Origin: Trileptium ribeirensis
Lineage: Eukaryota; Nematoda; Enoplea; Enoplida; Thoracostomopsidae
NCBI GenBank assembly: GCA_030248225.1
Contig: JASANE010016297.1
Span: 1 to 64,000 of the forward strand
Direction of reading: 5' to 3'
Length of the DNA stretch: 64,000 nucleotides
The position numbers were made by a program, and so were the translations under genes. A model generated the notes under the pieces. That model had not been told where the DNA came from, made no database searches, and saw only the letters and a program-made list of their open reading frames with translations. Below, one piece after another: positions 48,607-59,219 of the stretch (positions are counted from its first letter, which is position 1; each line of letters starts with the position of its first letter).

Positions 48607-48741
48607 CTGACGTCATCAAATAAATCAATTCAACAATATTCCTAGTCTTGAGCTCATCCCCAAAATACAGAACAATGTTCCCGCTCTTTCCAGAGTCGTA
48701 AAGGCTGTCTAAACCGCCGTAAAGCATTTTTAATGCCTCGA
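48607..48741 (-). CDS. Candidate exon, family unrecognised
   Basis: A CTAAGCAG acceptor at 48742 opens on TC GAG GCA. The frame reads EALKMLYGGLDSLYDSGKSG, then NIVLYFGDELKTRN, up to a possible CAG|GTAGTC donor. The sequence is protein-like and free of stops. Phase does not join directly to the exon at 51870-51985, so at least one exon between them would be needed. Confidence 0.35.
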
Positions 48742-49687
48742 CTGCTTAGCTTCAAGAGACAAGGTAGCCAACCAACGTAAAGAGACAAGGTTGTCAACCA
48801 AAGTACTCTACCGTCTTTGCGATCACAAATGCCAGTTCCGAACGACTAATTGTATATACAGTAAAATTGGACTATGCTGCTAAACGACATTAATATCTTG
48901 CACTCAGCGGTATATAACAAACGTGAAACAGCCTTGAGGCAGCGACAAAGATCATGAAACTGCATGCCATAGCAACTATTTGAAATGTGGAATATGATAT
49001 TTTGATAATAAACCATGTGTTAACAATACGCCAAACATCCCCAGTACAAACGACAGAGATTTAGCACCAAATTAACTTGGGCCAAACTCATTTGGCATTG
49101 GTCGATTTAAAGCGACTTCTCTCTCACAAAGCTGATCAAATGCGTGAGTACACTTTAGGCTGAGCTGTCCGTTTGTCAAATCAGTTCGCATCGCCAATAA
49201 CGCTGATTATCGCATCGCTAATAATATTGTATTACGTAGACGTTGTACATTTATTTAGGCGCAGTTCCATAATCAAATTCGAAGAACAATGATAGGTTTA
49301 TTTTGACAACGAATGTATAGCCAAGTTGAATAGCGTAGAATAATTTGCTATAAACATGTCGCTCTCATAGGATACATAACGGCAACTGTATGTCTCATCA
49401 ACTTATAGAGCAGTTCGGCAAAGGCATTAACATGTATACATTGACTGAAAAGTATTGCTATACAACAGTGCTTCGGTCATATATCTGTGATGTAACACTT
49501 CACTAAGTAACACACCTTACTGTGCTGTCAATTCTACAAACGACGTTAGAATAAATGTTCTAAATACATTGAAAAACAATTGAATGGTTTTTGTATTTCT
49601 AGACTTTTTGCACAACGAGATTCCCGATCCCATAAAAGCACTAAATAAATTTTACAGCAACTTCGGAATACTAATGCATCAGTAGAC

Positions 49688-50200
49688 TTAAGATGACCCC
49701 ACCAACAATCCTATTTAGCAACAACCGATATTGAATCGAAAAGACGAGTTTCAGAAACAACGCTGAATTTCATGTGGTTTTTCGCTAACGTAAAATTGGC
49801 AAAATCGAATCCAAATGCCAAAATAATACCTTCTGTTCGACCAGAATTTCAGCGTTTTCAATTTGCAGAAATTCGGTTCCTAATGCCTCATCATTTAAAT
49901 TTGTATTCAGTGTTTGCCAACAAAATTACTACAAAAGTGACGTCACAAGCATATCGATCTTATAGTAAAGCTTTTGATGTTCGCGAAGAAAACCGGTTAA
50001 ACTTAAATTCAACAAATTGTCGTTGTCAAAAGTTTGGGGTCAATTTTACTTACATTTTCGCGAACATAAAATGGCTAAATTACAATCGCGAACAGTGTAT
50101 TCCTGAACAGGTTTACCCCGAATTTTAATTGACCAAACAGCGTTCTGTAATAATTTTCATGCAAAATTACAAAATAGGATGATTGATGGGGTCAACTTAA
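49688..50200. mobile_element. TTAA-flanked miniature transposon, copy 2 (opposite orientation)
   Basis: It begins TTAAGATGACCCCACCAAC and ends with the inverted equivalent GTTGACCCC preceded by TTAA on the other strand. The interior (for example GAAATTCGGTTCCTAATGCC) matches the reverse complement of 47371-47865. A 118-codon frame at 49772-50128 merely crosses the element and has no domain. Confidence 0.85.
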
Positions 50201-50854
50201 GTTTACTAGCCTATAGTTACTCATCCAATGTTGTGTACACATCTCAAAACACAAAAACACCAAACCTATATTCATCTCCACCGGCTAAACACACTTTTGT
50301 TAAAGCTTACCTAATACACTAAAGGCGAAATGCGAGTGTAACCGCAATCCATACGTTTTTTGAATGCAAGCCAATCGGACCTCATGCGACTTGTCTGAAT
50401 ACCTAAAATACGCCACCTGCATAAAACCTGAGGCATTCCTAAATCCGTAAGGTCGGTTCGGATCTACATTAAAATTCAGACAAAGTCTAGTACAATTCGA
50501 AAACGATTTTTCGATACGTCATAGTAAATTTATATCCATGAAGATAAACACATGTAAAATACATTTTTGGCTGATGCAAGCACAGATCCGTACAAGTGGT
50601 TTCAGCACGTTTAATTACCATATGTCAGAATAGGTACACCCGCAGGAATCCCTCAGGGTAGAAGCCGCGTCCTTATCTAAGCATATCTCGGATTTGCGAG
50701 AAGTTACACTGTGGCTGCATATACATATTTAAGATAATATACGTAACGTGTTTTGTTTCGTTTTATGTATTAGTGTGACCTTTGTTTGGAGTCAGAGTAT
50801 ATACTGCGGGGTATGTAGCTCGTATATATAAAGCAATGGTTTACTGCGACGTGT

Positions 50855-50875
50855 TTTGGTTTCTACATATACGTA
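50855..50875 (+). promoter_or_regulatory. TATA-like box upstream of the 50.9-kb frame
   Basis: CGTATATATAAAGCAATGG lies about 80 bases before the ATG at 50907. In AT-rich DNA this can occur by chance; its position upstream of an unusual small frame is the only support. Confidence 0.2.
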
Positions 50876-50906
50876 AAATATCAAGTAGTCATAATAGGCA
50901 ACTATA

Positions 50907-51149
50907 ATGGAAGAAGTTCGCGAACTATTGCACCTCCAGCACATTCTCCAAGCGTCCAGACGGCCAAATCAGTTACGTAGTACCGGAAATCAAGATACAG
51001 ATGACCAGGAAAAAGAGGATCTTTGAAGACCAGTATTAATGGCTCTGTTACTACGGTGCAAGCAAAAGCCGGTAATATTCAATGTAGCAGAAAACTATAT
51101 TCGTAAGCAATATTCCGCACTACTAAAATACTGTTGTATACGACGATGA
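50907..51149 (+). pseudogene. 80-codon frame interrupted by one in-frame TGA
   Basis: From ATG 50907 the frame codes 39 residues (MEEVRELLHLQHILQASRRP and on to TDDQEKEDL), meets TGA at 51024, then continues in the same frame for 40 more codons (RPVLMALLLRCKQKPVIFNV, then ENYIRKQYSALLKY) to a second TGA. Charged, Arg- and Leu-rich composition on both sides of the stop suggests one former protein. The family is unknown; an N-terminal piece of a transposon-encoded protein is one possibility. A stop-codon readthrough explanation has no support here. Confidence 0.35.
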
Positions 51150-51869
51150 CAAAGTTCTTTTGGCAATTTCAAATTGCATTCAAATCGGCAATCTTTACAT
51201 AGCGGTCGATAAACATTTGTACTCGTGTAAAGTTCAGAAAGCATACGAAAATTCACGAATATATATTAGGCTTGAGAGATAATGCTTTGTGCAAGAACAA
51301 TGTAAAATTGATGCATAGCTAATTGTAAATTTTCAGTTTACATGTATCTTGCACCACTATGGAAGACGGTATTTTCAAGCAACTACAGATTTAGCAGTCT
51401 CAAAAATACGTTTCTCGACGGTGTTAGAAAAAATACAGTCTCGAGAGACCCTAAAGAGTGTAAAGACAATTAACTATTGGATTTACCTTGAAAAATAAGT
51501 TAAATTTGAAATTTTATTGGTTTAATTTGTAAGCTGCATTCATCATGAAATTTTCTATACATACACAAGACATAAATTTTTGACTTTAAATTATAATTTA
51601 CACTAAACAATCAAAATTGTCCGAATATGTTGTTCTGGAATTTGTTCGAATATAACTATTTATAACTTAACATCATTTTTGAAAATATAATGTAAAATCC
51701 AGAATGGTAAAAGTGTTTGATTACTGAGTACTTATTAAAGTAATAAGTTGACGCAATGCTATTCAAAAGGACTGTTACAGATAAGGATAGCACTACTAAG
51801 AATCAAGGAACTAATTTTATTAGTTGATATCTAGCAAATGGGTGTGGAAAAACATATATCAATACTTAC

Positions 51870-51985
51870 CCTTTACAAAACCACGACCATAAATCAAGGT
51901 TGGTTTCTGCAAACTCTTTATCCTGGTCCATGAAAAGATTTGCCATCAGCTGGAAACAGAGACTGCGATCAGCACTGGATGAACT
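51870..51985 (-). CDS. Candidate exon 2 of a minus-strand gene, family unrecognised
   Basis: TACTTTTAG at 51986 opens on AGT TCA in phase 0 and a perfect GG|GTAAGTATTG donor closes it. The peptide reads SSSSADRSLCFQLMANLFMD, then EFAETNLDLWSWFCKG, an alpha-helical look with no stop. It follows in phase from the exon at 52628-52732, 0.6 kb upstream. Confidence 0.5.
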
Positions 51986-52627
51986 CTAAAAGTATACCAT
52001 AATGGTGTAGGATGGTTTTTCGTGTACGAATATTTTACACATTAGCAAATGTCTCAATCCTTGATTTTAGTATAATCATCAGACACAGCAAAACTTTTGG
52101 GTATGCTAACCCACCGTCTACTGGCCAATGCATATCTATCCCAAGCCGACAACCTATAGAACGCGGAATAATACCCAATCCCAAATTTAATGCAAGTTGC
52201 AACAAAACACCTCTATATGTCTTAACTAACTAGTAAATTTTGTACTTGCTGTCGGAGGTACTAGTGAAGTTCAAATGAAATTTGGTGATTTGCGAGCGAT
52301 CGAAATTTAAGCTATTCCGAGACACGCCTCAAAAGCATATACAGACGGGTTACGTTAGCTAAAGACTAAACCATATGTCATTGGCCTTAACTGAACCCAC
52401 TTTACTCTGCACTTTAAAGAGTAAGTCTTCAGTTTTAGTTCACCTTATGTTATTCGGCATGTGTAGCTAACGCAACCATACAAATAGTAACTGATACATA
52501 TCCTCACAGAGCAAGCAAAACACCTTGTTCAAGATTGCTCAGACTGCTTAATGTAATGTCCCTACTTACTGTTCTTCTCTCATATTGCTTCCACAAAATC
52601 ATCTATAGCTAATCCAAGCTGACATAC

Positions 52628-52732
52628 ATTAAGTGTCTCCTTGATTTGCTGCTTTAGCGAGCGCATCATCTCTGGAGACATCTGCTTCCACTGTTCCGCT
52701 GATTCGAACGTGTAACGACCAGGAAAAAGAAG
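52628..52732 (-). CDS. Candidate exon 1 of a minus-strand gene, family unrecognised
   Basis: TTATTTTAG at 52733 opens on CTT CTT; AAT|GTATGT closes it after exactly 35 codons. The peptide reads LLFPGRYTFESAEQWKQMSP, then EMMRSLKQQIKETLN. Joined to the next exon it gives 73 uninterrupted codons. The amphipathic helices would suit an alpha-solenoid protein such as the HEAT-like piece at 45.8 kb, and one gene spanning 43-53 kb is possible but unproved. If unspliced, the frame runs 15 more codons to a TGA. Confidence 0.5.
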
Positions 52733-52999
52733 CTAAAATAATACAAAATATTAGCAAGAGTACAATTATTTGCAATTTACTGTTACATGTTAACATCACC
52801 GTAACGGTTAACGAGATTAGGGTAGAGTTATAACAGGGGAGAAGAGTTGTCAGACACTAATCAAACCCACAGTGAGCCGCGCCTTAACAAAACTCGTCTA
52901 AGTCGTCTCGCAATTACCTTGGTTCCATCCGCTCAAAGTCTCAATAGCGCTTAGTTCAACCAAAATGGATACTATATAAGTGTATTACTTTTGAGTGTA

Positions 53000-55080
53000 T
53001 GGCGTGCAAAAATAAAACAGAATGTACAAAACTTTGCCAGTAGAAGCCTCATGCTGTGAGACAGCCTGTTCAGAAATCGAATTTACAAATTTCCCACGAT
53101 CACAACTTCTGAAGTTGGAACGCAACAGTAAGCACCGAGCTCCCGAATTTTCTAATACCTTCATGCATTTTTCATAGACTAGGGTACATTTTCGAAATAT
53201 TTAGAGCCATTATGTATCGCGAAAAAGAACGCCCAATTATCTTCACACATGACTAACTTTCCGTTTAACAATATTAGACAACCGAATAAATGTTATTTCG
53301 ATTTCATTCTTGCGTGTATATAGAAATAACACAGAATGTGTAACAAGGTTCACTGCTTCACGACAAAACAATTATATTGCCTGGAAAAAATAGTCGCACA
53401 ACATTTGATATTGTGCTGTCATACTTAAAAGATTAAATTGGTTAAGGTTGCTGTCTCACTTGGTCTTTATCCAAAACCCAGAATAATAAAATTTTCAATG
53501 TGTACAATCTTACTATGCACTTCAGCACCAGTAAGCTATTCCTAATCAAACCAATTAATTTATAAAAAACATTCTACCTTACATCTTGCAGCATTAATGG
53601 CCTGCATATTTTCACTTGCTAACGTAAAACATTTTTTCAACAAAATCAATCACCTACCAGTTATCTAACTACACTCACATAAACAGAGCATTATTCCCAT
53701 ATATACATATATATGTTAATATGTAAACAGTATTTTGGTTCCAGCTGACAAAAACTGAGAGAAACCGGAATTCCGTTGATTAGTTGAATGTTTTGAACTG
53801 TTCGCTTCTTTTGTGGTCCAGACGCATCGTTATATGTAAGTGGTCCAATTGTTTCCTAACCAAAATTTAATATCAACATCTTGCTTGTAATAAAAATAAT
53901 AAGTAGACAAATACTTCCCGTATATATGTTCCTTGTAATCCGGTGGGGCTTGTTAATCCTTTATTTTAAAATCAAGGATAATTATGATAGGTATGTCCGA
54001 AATTGAACTTTATTCACCCCATATGAATAACACGGCATTGCGTGCTTAGAAATATATAATTCGAAAGCTTTAGCTTAAAAATGGCACCTGCCGATAAGTA
54101 GTCTAAATTATTCCTCATTGCTGAAAGCTTTTCTAAAATAAGATGCATGAAGCACCACCCATGTGCTTGTAATTCTGGTAAAGCAGGATATGTTGAAATT
54201 TCTGTGCGCTCTAGAAACGACCGTCGCAATTTGAGCGAGTCGCAAGCGAGTGGCTCACTCGAGATTTCGAAACTAATATATTCTATTTTTAGACCAAATA
54301 TATTTCGCGTGAGTCTCGAGAGTCACTAGCAAATCCGGAGCAAGTCACGAGTGAGGGATAATCATTTTTGGCGGATACTGTAGAAATAGTATCTACAGTG
54401 CGCCTGGAACTCGTTTTTCTGGTGAGGTAACAAGATAAGTTATGTTTATTGTTCAACGTGTAGTATTATTACATCTCAATCACATCCATACAGCAGTAGA
54501 CTTTGAGCAATATATTTCGGAACCAGATAATCAATATTTTCAAAAGTCATCAATAATATTATAACAGTAAGTTTAGCAATTCGTAGTGAGGGGTGAGCGA
54601 AATTTCCTGCTCCCCGCTCTACGCATGGTGTGCCCATTTAGTGTGAAATAGTTTACACAGCTATATATAGCAGAAGTAATTTACACTTTCCTGATGGACC
54701 ATTTAATCCCTAGAACACCACGTCACGAGCAGTAAAGAAGCAATCTTCGAATTTTTATGCTTCCTAAAATTTTTCATGCACCCAAAAAGGCAATAGTTAT
54801 TGCGCAACTCCAGCTAAGAGGATGATTGGGTCCTCTGCGGACTGTCTTCGGATTCAATTTCTTGCGTGTCCGGGTTACTTAAAAACCACTATCATAGGTT
54901 GTTGTCGACGTTGACCTTAGCTTCATGAAAAACGTGTGTAATTTAAAGAAAAAGCAAAAGAACGTATGTTTAACCATTAAATTATTTTTGATTTATTCAG
55001 ATTCTGTTAAATTAAAAGTTGACCTGTCCGGACCAACGAAATAGCGATCTGTTTGCATCACTAACACTAATAATACGATA
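53000..55080. other. No gene recognised
   Basis: AT-rich sequence downstream (on the minus strand) of the third POU-like exon. Checked specifically for a homeodomain; the only Trp-Phe-x-Asn (WFRN near 54540, minus) follows an in-frame stop and lacks the basic residues. Confidence 0.45.
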
Positions 55081-55203
55081 ATTACATTAAAGTAATGTAA
55101 TGGTGATTTTCAGCAATTTCAGAGCCAGAGAATATTTAATATTATATAGCGATATATGCAATACATTTATTGATTGTCTTATTGTGATTATTGATAGTCT
55201 TAC

Positions 55204-55415
55204 ATTTAGCAAAAGCGGCACTCCTTGCTCCATTCGAGAGATGCATTCGAGCAGAATCGGTTTTAGTTCACGGCAAACGCTTTGTGACAAAATCGGCCTT
55301 TGTTCACCATAAACCTTGCCACCTGATTTAAGCGCCTCGAATAGCGAAACTGTTGTGTGATCGAAATCGGGCTTCTCCCTCATAATCGCGTTTGCGACGT
55401 CGCGTGTACTATAAC
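55204..55415 (-). CDS. Third POU-specific-domain exon, diverged paralog with an insertion
   Basis: A GATTTTTAG acceptor at 55416 opens on GT TAT, completing Gly-Tyr exactly as in exon 3 of the duplicated gene. The frame reads GYSTRDVANAIMREKPDFDH, then TTVSLFEAL, then LSQSVCRELKPILLECI, with the Cys and LKP-Leu-Leu typical of the last POU-specific helices. About 12 extra residues (KSGGKVYGEQRP) separate FEAL from that helix. A good AAT|GTAAGA donor ends it in phase 0. Oct-1 contact positions Gln27, Gln44 and Arg49 are Thr, His and Leu, while Thr45 is kept. The upstream half-domain exon was not found between here and the window end. Confidence 0.72.
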
Positions 55416-55464
55416 CTAAAAATCGAATACAAAAATAAACATATATACAAATGTTTATATATAT

Positions 55465-55722
55465 ATATATGGTCCTCCGGCTGAAGGCCAAACAAAAAAT
55501 TGAGATACTATAGATTTGACATGTGTTAAAAATAAACTTTACAATGGAACTCAATGTATTGCAATGATACTACTTTCTCTCTGGGACTTTTAACAGGCTA
55601 AAAAAAACTTTATTTTACTATATACATTTTTCTAAGACCATATTCCGGTCCCAGTTCCGTTTTAAAATTACAGGGCCAGTTGCCAGTTTCGTTCAATTAC
55701 GGTCCCAGTAATCCCATGACAT
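55465..55722 (-). mobile_element. Degenerate hAT-like terminus
   Basis: CCGGCTGAAGGCCAAA to GGGACTTTTAACA matches the relic at 10300, and the outer part (TATTCCGGTCCCAGTTCCG through CCCAGTAATCCC) is a decayed family end in inverse orientation. It lies directly upstream of the third POU-like exon. Confidence 0.65.
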
Positions 55723-55749
55723 TTAGACCAAACAGTCGGCTCACTCAAA

Positions 55750-57010
55750 TACATAAGTTATGCCCGGAGGTGTACCTTTGAGACTTGTTCAGGGGTCCTT
55801 GGGAAATCGAGTTAGTGCCAACGAGCCGGTGTAACCAACTCAGTGTTGTTCGAACAGTTGCAATAGTAAAACGGAGGTGGCTCTTCGAGACTCGTTAACG
55901 CGTCCTTGGGAAGTCGAGTTAGTGCCAGCGAGCCGGTATAACCAACCCAGTGTTGTTCGAACAATTGCAATAATGTGGCCCTTTGAGACTCGTTAACGCG
56001 TCCTTGGGAAGTCGAGTTAGTGCCAACGAGCCGGTGTAACCAACCCAATGTTGTTCAAACAGTTACAATGGTAAAACGGAGGTGGCCCTGCGAGACTCAT
56101 TAACGCGTCCTTAAGAAGTCGAGTTAGTGCCAACGAGCCGGTGTAACCAACCCAATGTTTTCGAACAGTTGCAATAGTAAAACAGAGGAGGACCGTTGAG
56201 ACTCGCTAAGGCAACCTAGGGAAGTCGAGTTAGTGCCGACAAGCCGGTGTAACCAACCCAGTGCTGTTCAAACAGTTGCACTAGTAAAACGAGGGTGGTT
56301 CTTTGAGACTCACTAACGCGTCCTTAAAAATCGAGTTAGCGCCAACGAGCCGGTGTAACCAACCCAGTGTTCGAACAGTTGGAATAATGTGGCCCTTTGA
56401 GACTCGTTAGCGCGTCCTTGGGAAGTCGAGTTAGTGCCAGCGAGCCGGTGTAACCAACCCAATGTTGTTCAAACAGTTGCAATAGTAAAACGGAGGTGGC
56501 CCTGCGAGACTCATTAACGCGTCCTTAAGAAGTCGAGTTAGTGCCAACGAACCGGTGTAACCAACCCAATGTTTTCGAACAGTTGCAATAGTAAAACAGA
56601 GGAGGACCGTTGAGACTCGCTAAGGCAACCTTGGGAAGTCGAGTTAGTGCCGACAAGCCGGTGTAACCAACCCAGTGTTGTTCAAACAGTTGCACTAGTA
56701 AAACGAGGGTGGTTCTTTGAGACTCACTAACGCGTCCTTAAAAAGTCGAGTTAGCGCCAACGAGCCGGTGTAACCAACCCAGTGTTCGAACAGTTGGAAT
56801 AATGTGGCCCTTTGAGACTCGTTAACGCATCCTTGGGAAGTCGAGTTAGTGCCAACGAGCCGGTGTAACCAACTCAGTGTTGTTCAAACAGTTGCACTAG
56901 TAAAACGAAGGTGGTTCTTTGAGACTTATTAACGCGTCCTTGAAAAGTCGAATTAGTGACAACGAGCCGGTGTAACCAACCCAGTGTTGTTCGAACAGTT
57001 GCAATAGTAA
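55750..57010. repeat. Satellite of 12 monomers (95-115 bp) with a four-monomer higher-order period
   Basis: GAGCCGGTGTAACCAAC recurs at about 55823, 55931, 56029, 56138, 56233, 56348, 56443, 56548, 56655, 56763, 56858 and 56965, with GAGACTCGTTAACGCGTCC and GGAAGTCGAGTTAGTGCC in each monomer. Length variants (for example AGTGTTCGAACAGTTGGAAT) recur every fourth monomer: 56029 pairs with 56443, 56138 with 56548, 56233 with 56655 and 56348 with 56763, a period near 415 bp. The minus-strand open frames here only translate the repeat. Confidence 0.95.
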
Positions 57011-57179
57011 TAGTAAAAGAAAAGTAACGAAGATGAGTAAGTTGAAAAATTGACGAAATTAGAACTAAATGTGAAACAACACAGTGCGTCACATAAATGA
57101 GGTATTAGGAAATTTGGGTGATACAACGATGATGTCGTCACTACTAGTAGAACTAGAAAGGCTGTTTAGCTTGCCGCAT

Positions 57180-58960
57180 TAAACGGAGGTAATTGATCTA
57201 ACTTATTTAGAAAAATGGCAATAAAACTGCGAGTATAAATCATAATTATCTCAATTTGTCCCTAAGTTGTTCCATAAAACATTAAAGGGAAAAAGTGGTA
57301 ATAAAACTGCGACTTGTCAATAATAGTTATCTCAATTTTTCCCTTAAGTTGTTCCATGAAACATTAAAGGGAAAAAGTGCGCAAAAATTATAATCATGCT
57401 AATTTTTATACTGGATCAGCTATAGCTTTTACAAAGACTATAGTTTGCGATAGTGGAAAGGTATAATGCTAAACAGTAGTATACCGGATAAGGTAATAAA
57501 ACATATCAAAATATAAACAGCATCAAATGTAATCATACAACGAAAAATATAGCTTTCTTGCATCAATATCTGTAAGTTTAACACAAGAGCGACGTCACTC
57601 TACAATACCTTGTACCTAGAACAATATAATTTCAGCACATACCGCTTTCGCCTCTAAGAAAAGCCGCATCCATTGGCAAAACCCTTCCTTCTGAGGAATG
57701 TCAATAAAACTGTGATTTATCATTCAGAAACATTACTGTTTGTCCCTAAATTGTCTCGTGAAACACTGTAGAGAAAAAGACGATAAAGTTACAATAATGA
57801 CAATATGAATACTAGAACGGTTGTAGCATATTGTATAGTGCAACTGAATACAAGTAAACCATATATGTTACTAATTCAACGCCAAATACAACTATATAAA
57901 AATACTGCAAGTTTTTTTATGCAATATCCACAAAGTCAACAAAAAGTTACCATGACACTATATATACCTTGGAACTAGAATAATGTTTCATCTCGCCGCG
58001 GCTTAGCCTGAAGTACATCGAACTTATTGACCAGACTTCTCTTTCACAGCTAATAAAACGACGATATATCATTCGATAACGTTTCAACATGTCCTTAATA
58101 ACTTTTCATAAAGCACTATACAGAAAAAATGTGCAAAATCATAATCAGCACATTGTTAACGCTAAAACAGCTATGGTTTACAATAATAGCGTATATACTT
58201 GAAAAAAATTCACAGTGCCGTCATACCAGATCAGTTACTACCGCCAAATCGTAATCAGCACAATATTAACGCTAAAACGGCTATGGCTTACAATAATAGC
58301 GAACTTGATAAAATTCACAGTACCGTCATACCAGATCAGTCATTACCGCCAAATATAGTCACACACCAAAAATGTAGGTATATTTCATGTAAAATCCGCA
58401 AAGTAAACACAAGAATGCAACCACAACAGCATTCCCTGTTATTTCAAGCAATATACTTTCATTGCTCCTTTCGCATTTCTATGTAAATCAACATTATTAA
58501 TGTAATTAATCAGTAGATAATAAAATTTTGATAATCGGTAATAAAATTTTGATGTATCATTAAAAACATCTTAGTTTCCCAATATGCTGTTTCGTTTATA
58601 AAATACTACTGTGAAAAAGTGAACACAATAATTATAACGACAACAATAATAGTGTTTATATTTCGTCGGTTATAGATTACAAGAGCATAACTGAAAAACA
58701 TGTACATTACCGGTAAACTAGTTATTACCACAAAATATATTCACATGTCGAAAAATGTAACTATCTTTCATGTAATAGCAATTTTGAAACAAAAATACCA
58801 CCAAAATATACCTACTATATTCAACATTATAGTTCAACTCGCTCCGGTTTCTCCTCAAATTGTATCAAAATTCGACTCAAGGACTTAGATCACCGCTAAA
58901 TATAGTCATACGCAGAAAAATGTAGCTATCCGGTATATAATATCTACAACTTTAAAACAA
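57180..58960. repeat. Degenerate tandem array, period about 0.4 kb
   Basis: Blocks such as TTGTCCCTAAGTTGTTCC(A)TAAAACATTAAAGGGAAAAAG recur in decayed form near 57255, 57335, 57740, 58095 and 58575. A partner block (CCGCCAAATATAGTCA...AAAAATGTAGGTATATTTCATG) recurs near 57525, 57885, 58350, 58735 and 58890. Order within each unit is kept. No coding potential is evident. Confidence 0.75.
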
Positions 58961-59142
58961 GATGTTATTATATAGTAACACCAATAATGAGCAATACGTA
59001 ACTGAACGAAGTACGACAAATGGTTATACCTTTGGTCGAACGCATAGCCTGTGCCATTCTGTCTGTAGAGCTGTCTGTTTTAAAGCTACATTGTCACTTG
59101 ATATCACTTAATGCATCAGCAACATGTGATTTCTGTTCCAGC

Positions 59143-59206
59143 CGTCTGGGACGAATATTATACCAAGGACATTATAAAATGGGTAGAAAATGATGCGTGT
59201 CATTAA
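59143..59206 (+). CDS. Possible short terminal exon
   Basis: A strong acceptor (GATTTCTGTTCCAG) opens a frame reading VWDEYYTKDIIKWVENDACH and a TAA, with ATTAAA a few bases beyond as a possible polyadenylation signal. Upstream exons were not identified, so chance is a fair alternative. Confidence 0.25.
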
Positions 59207-59219
59207 ATATAACATTTTT

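Noticed and set aside
49772..50128. 118-codon plus-strand frame
   Set aside because: It lies entirely in a miniature transposon; the homologous element at 47371-47865 does not keep the frame.
54500..54560. Minus-strand WFRN sequence as a homeodomain for the third POU-like gene
   Set aside because: A TGA lies a few codons upstream, the basic residues after Asn are replaced by ILLK, and no helix 1 or 2 is visible.
55812..57092. Minus-strand frames in the satellite (for example GWLHRLVGTNSTSQGRV)
   Set aside because: They are translations of the tandem monomers and shift frame with monomer length.
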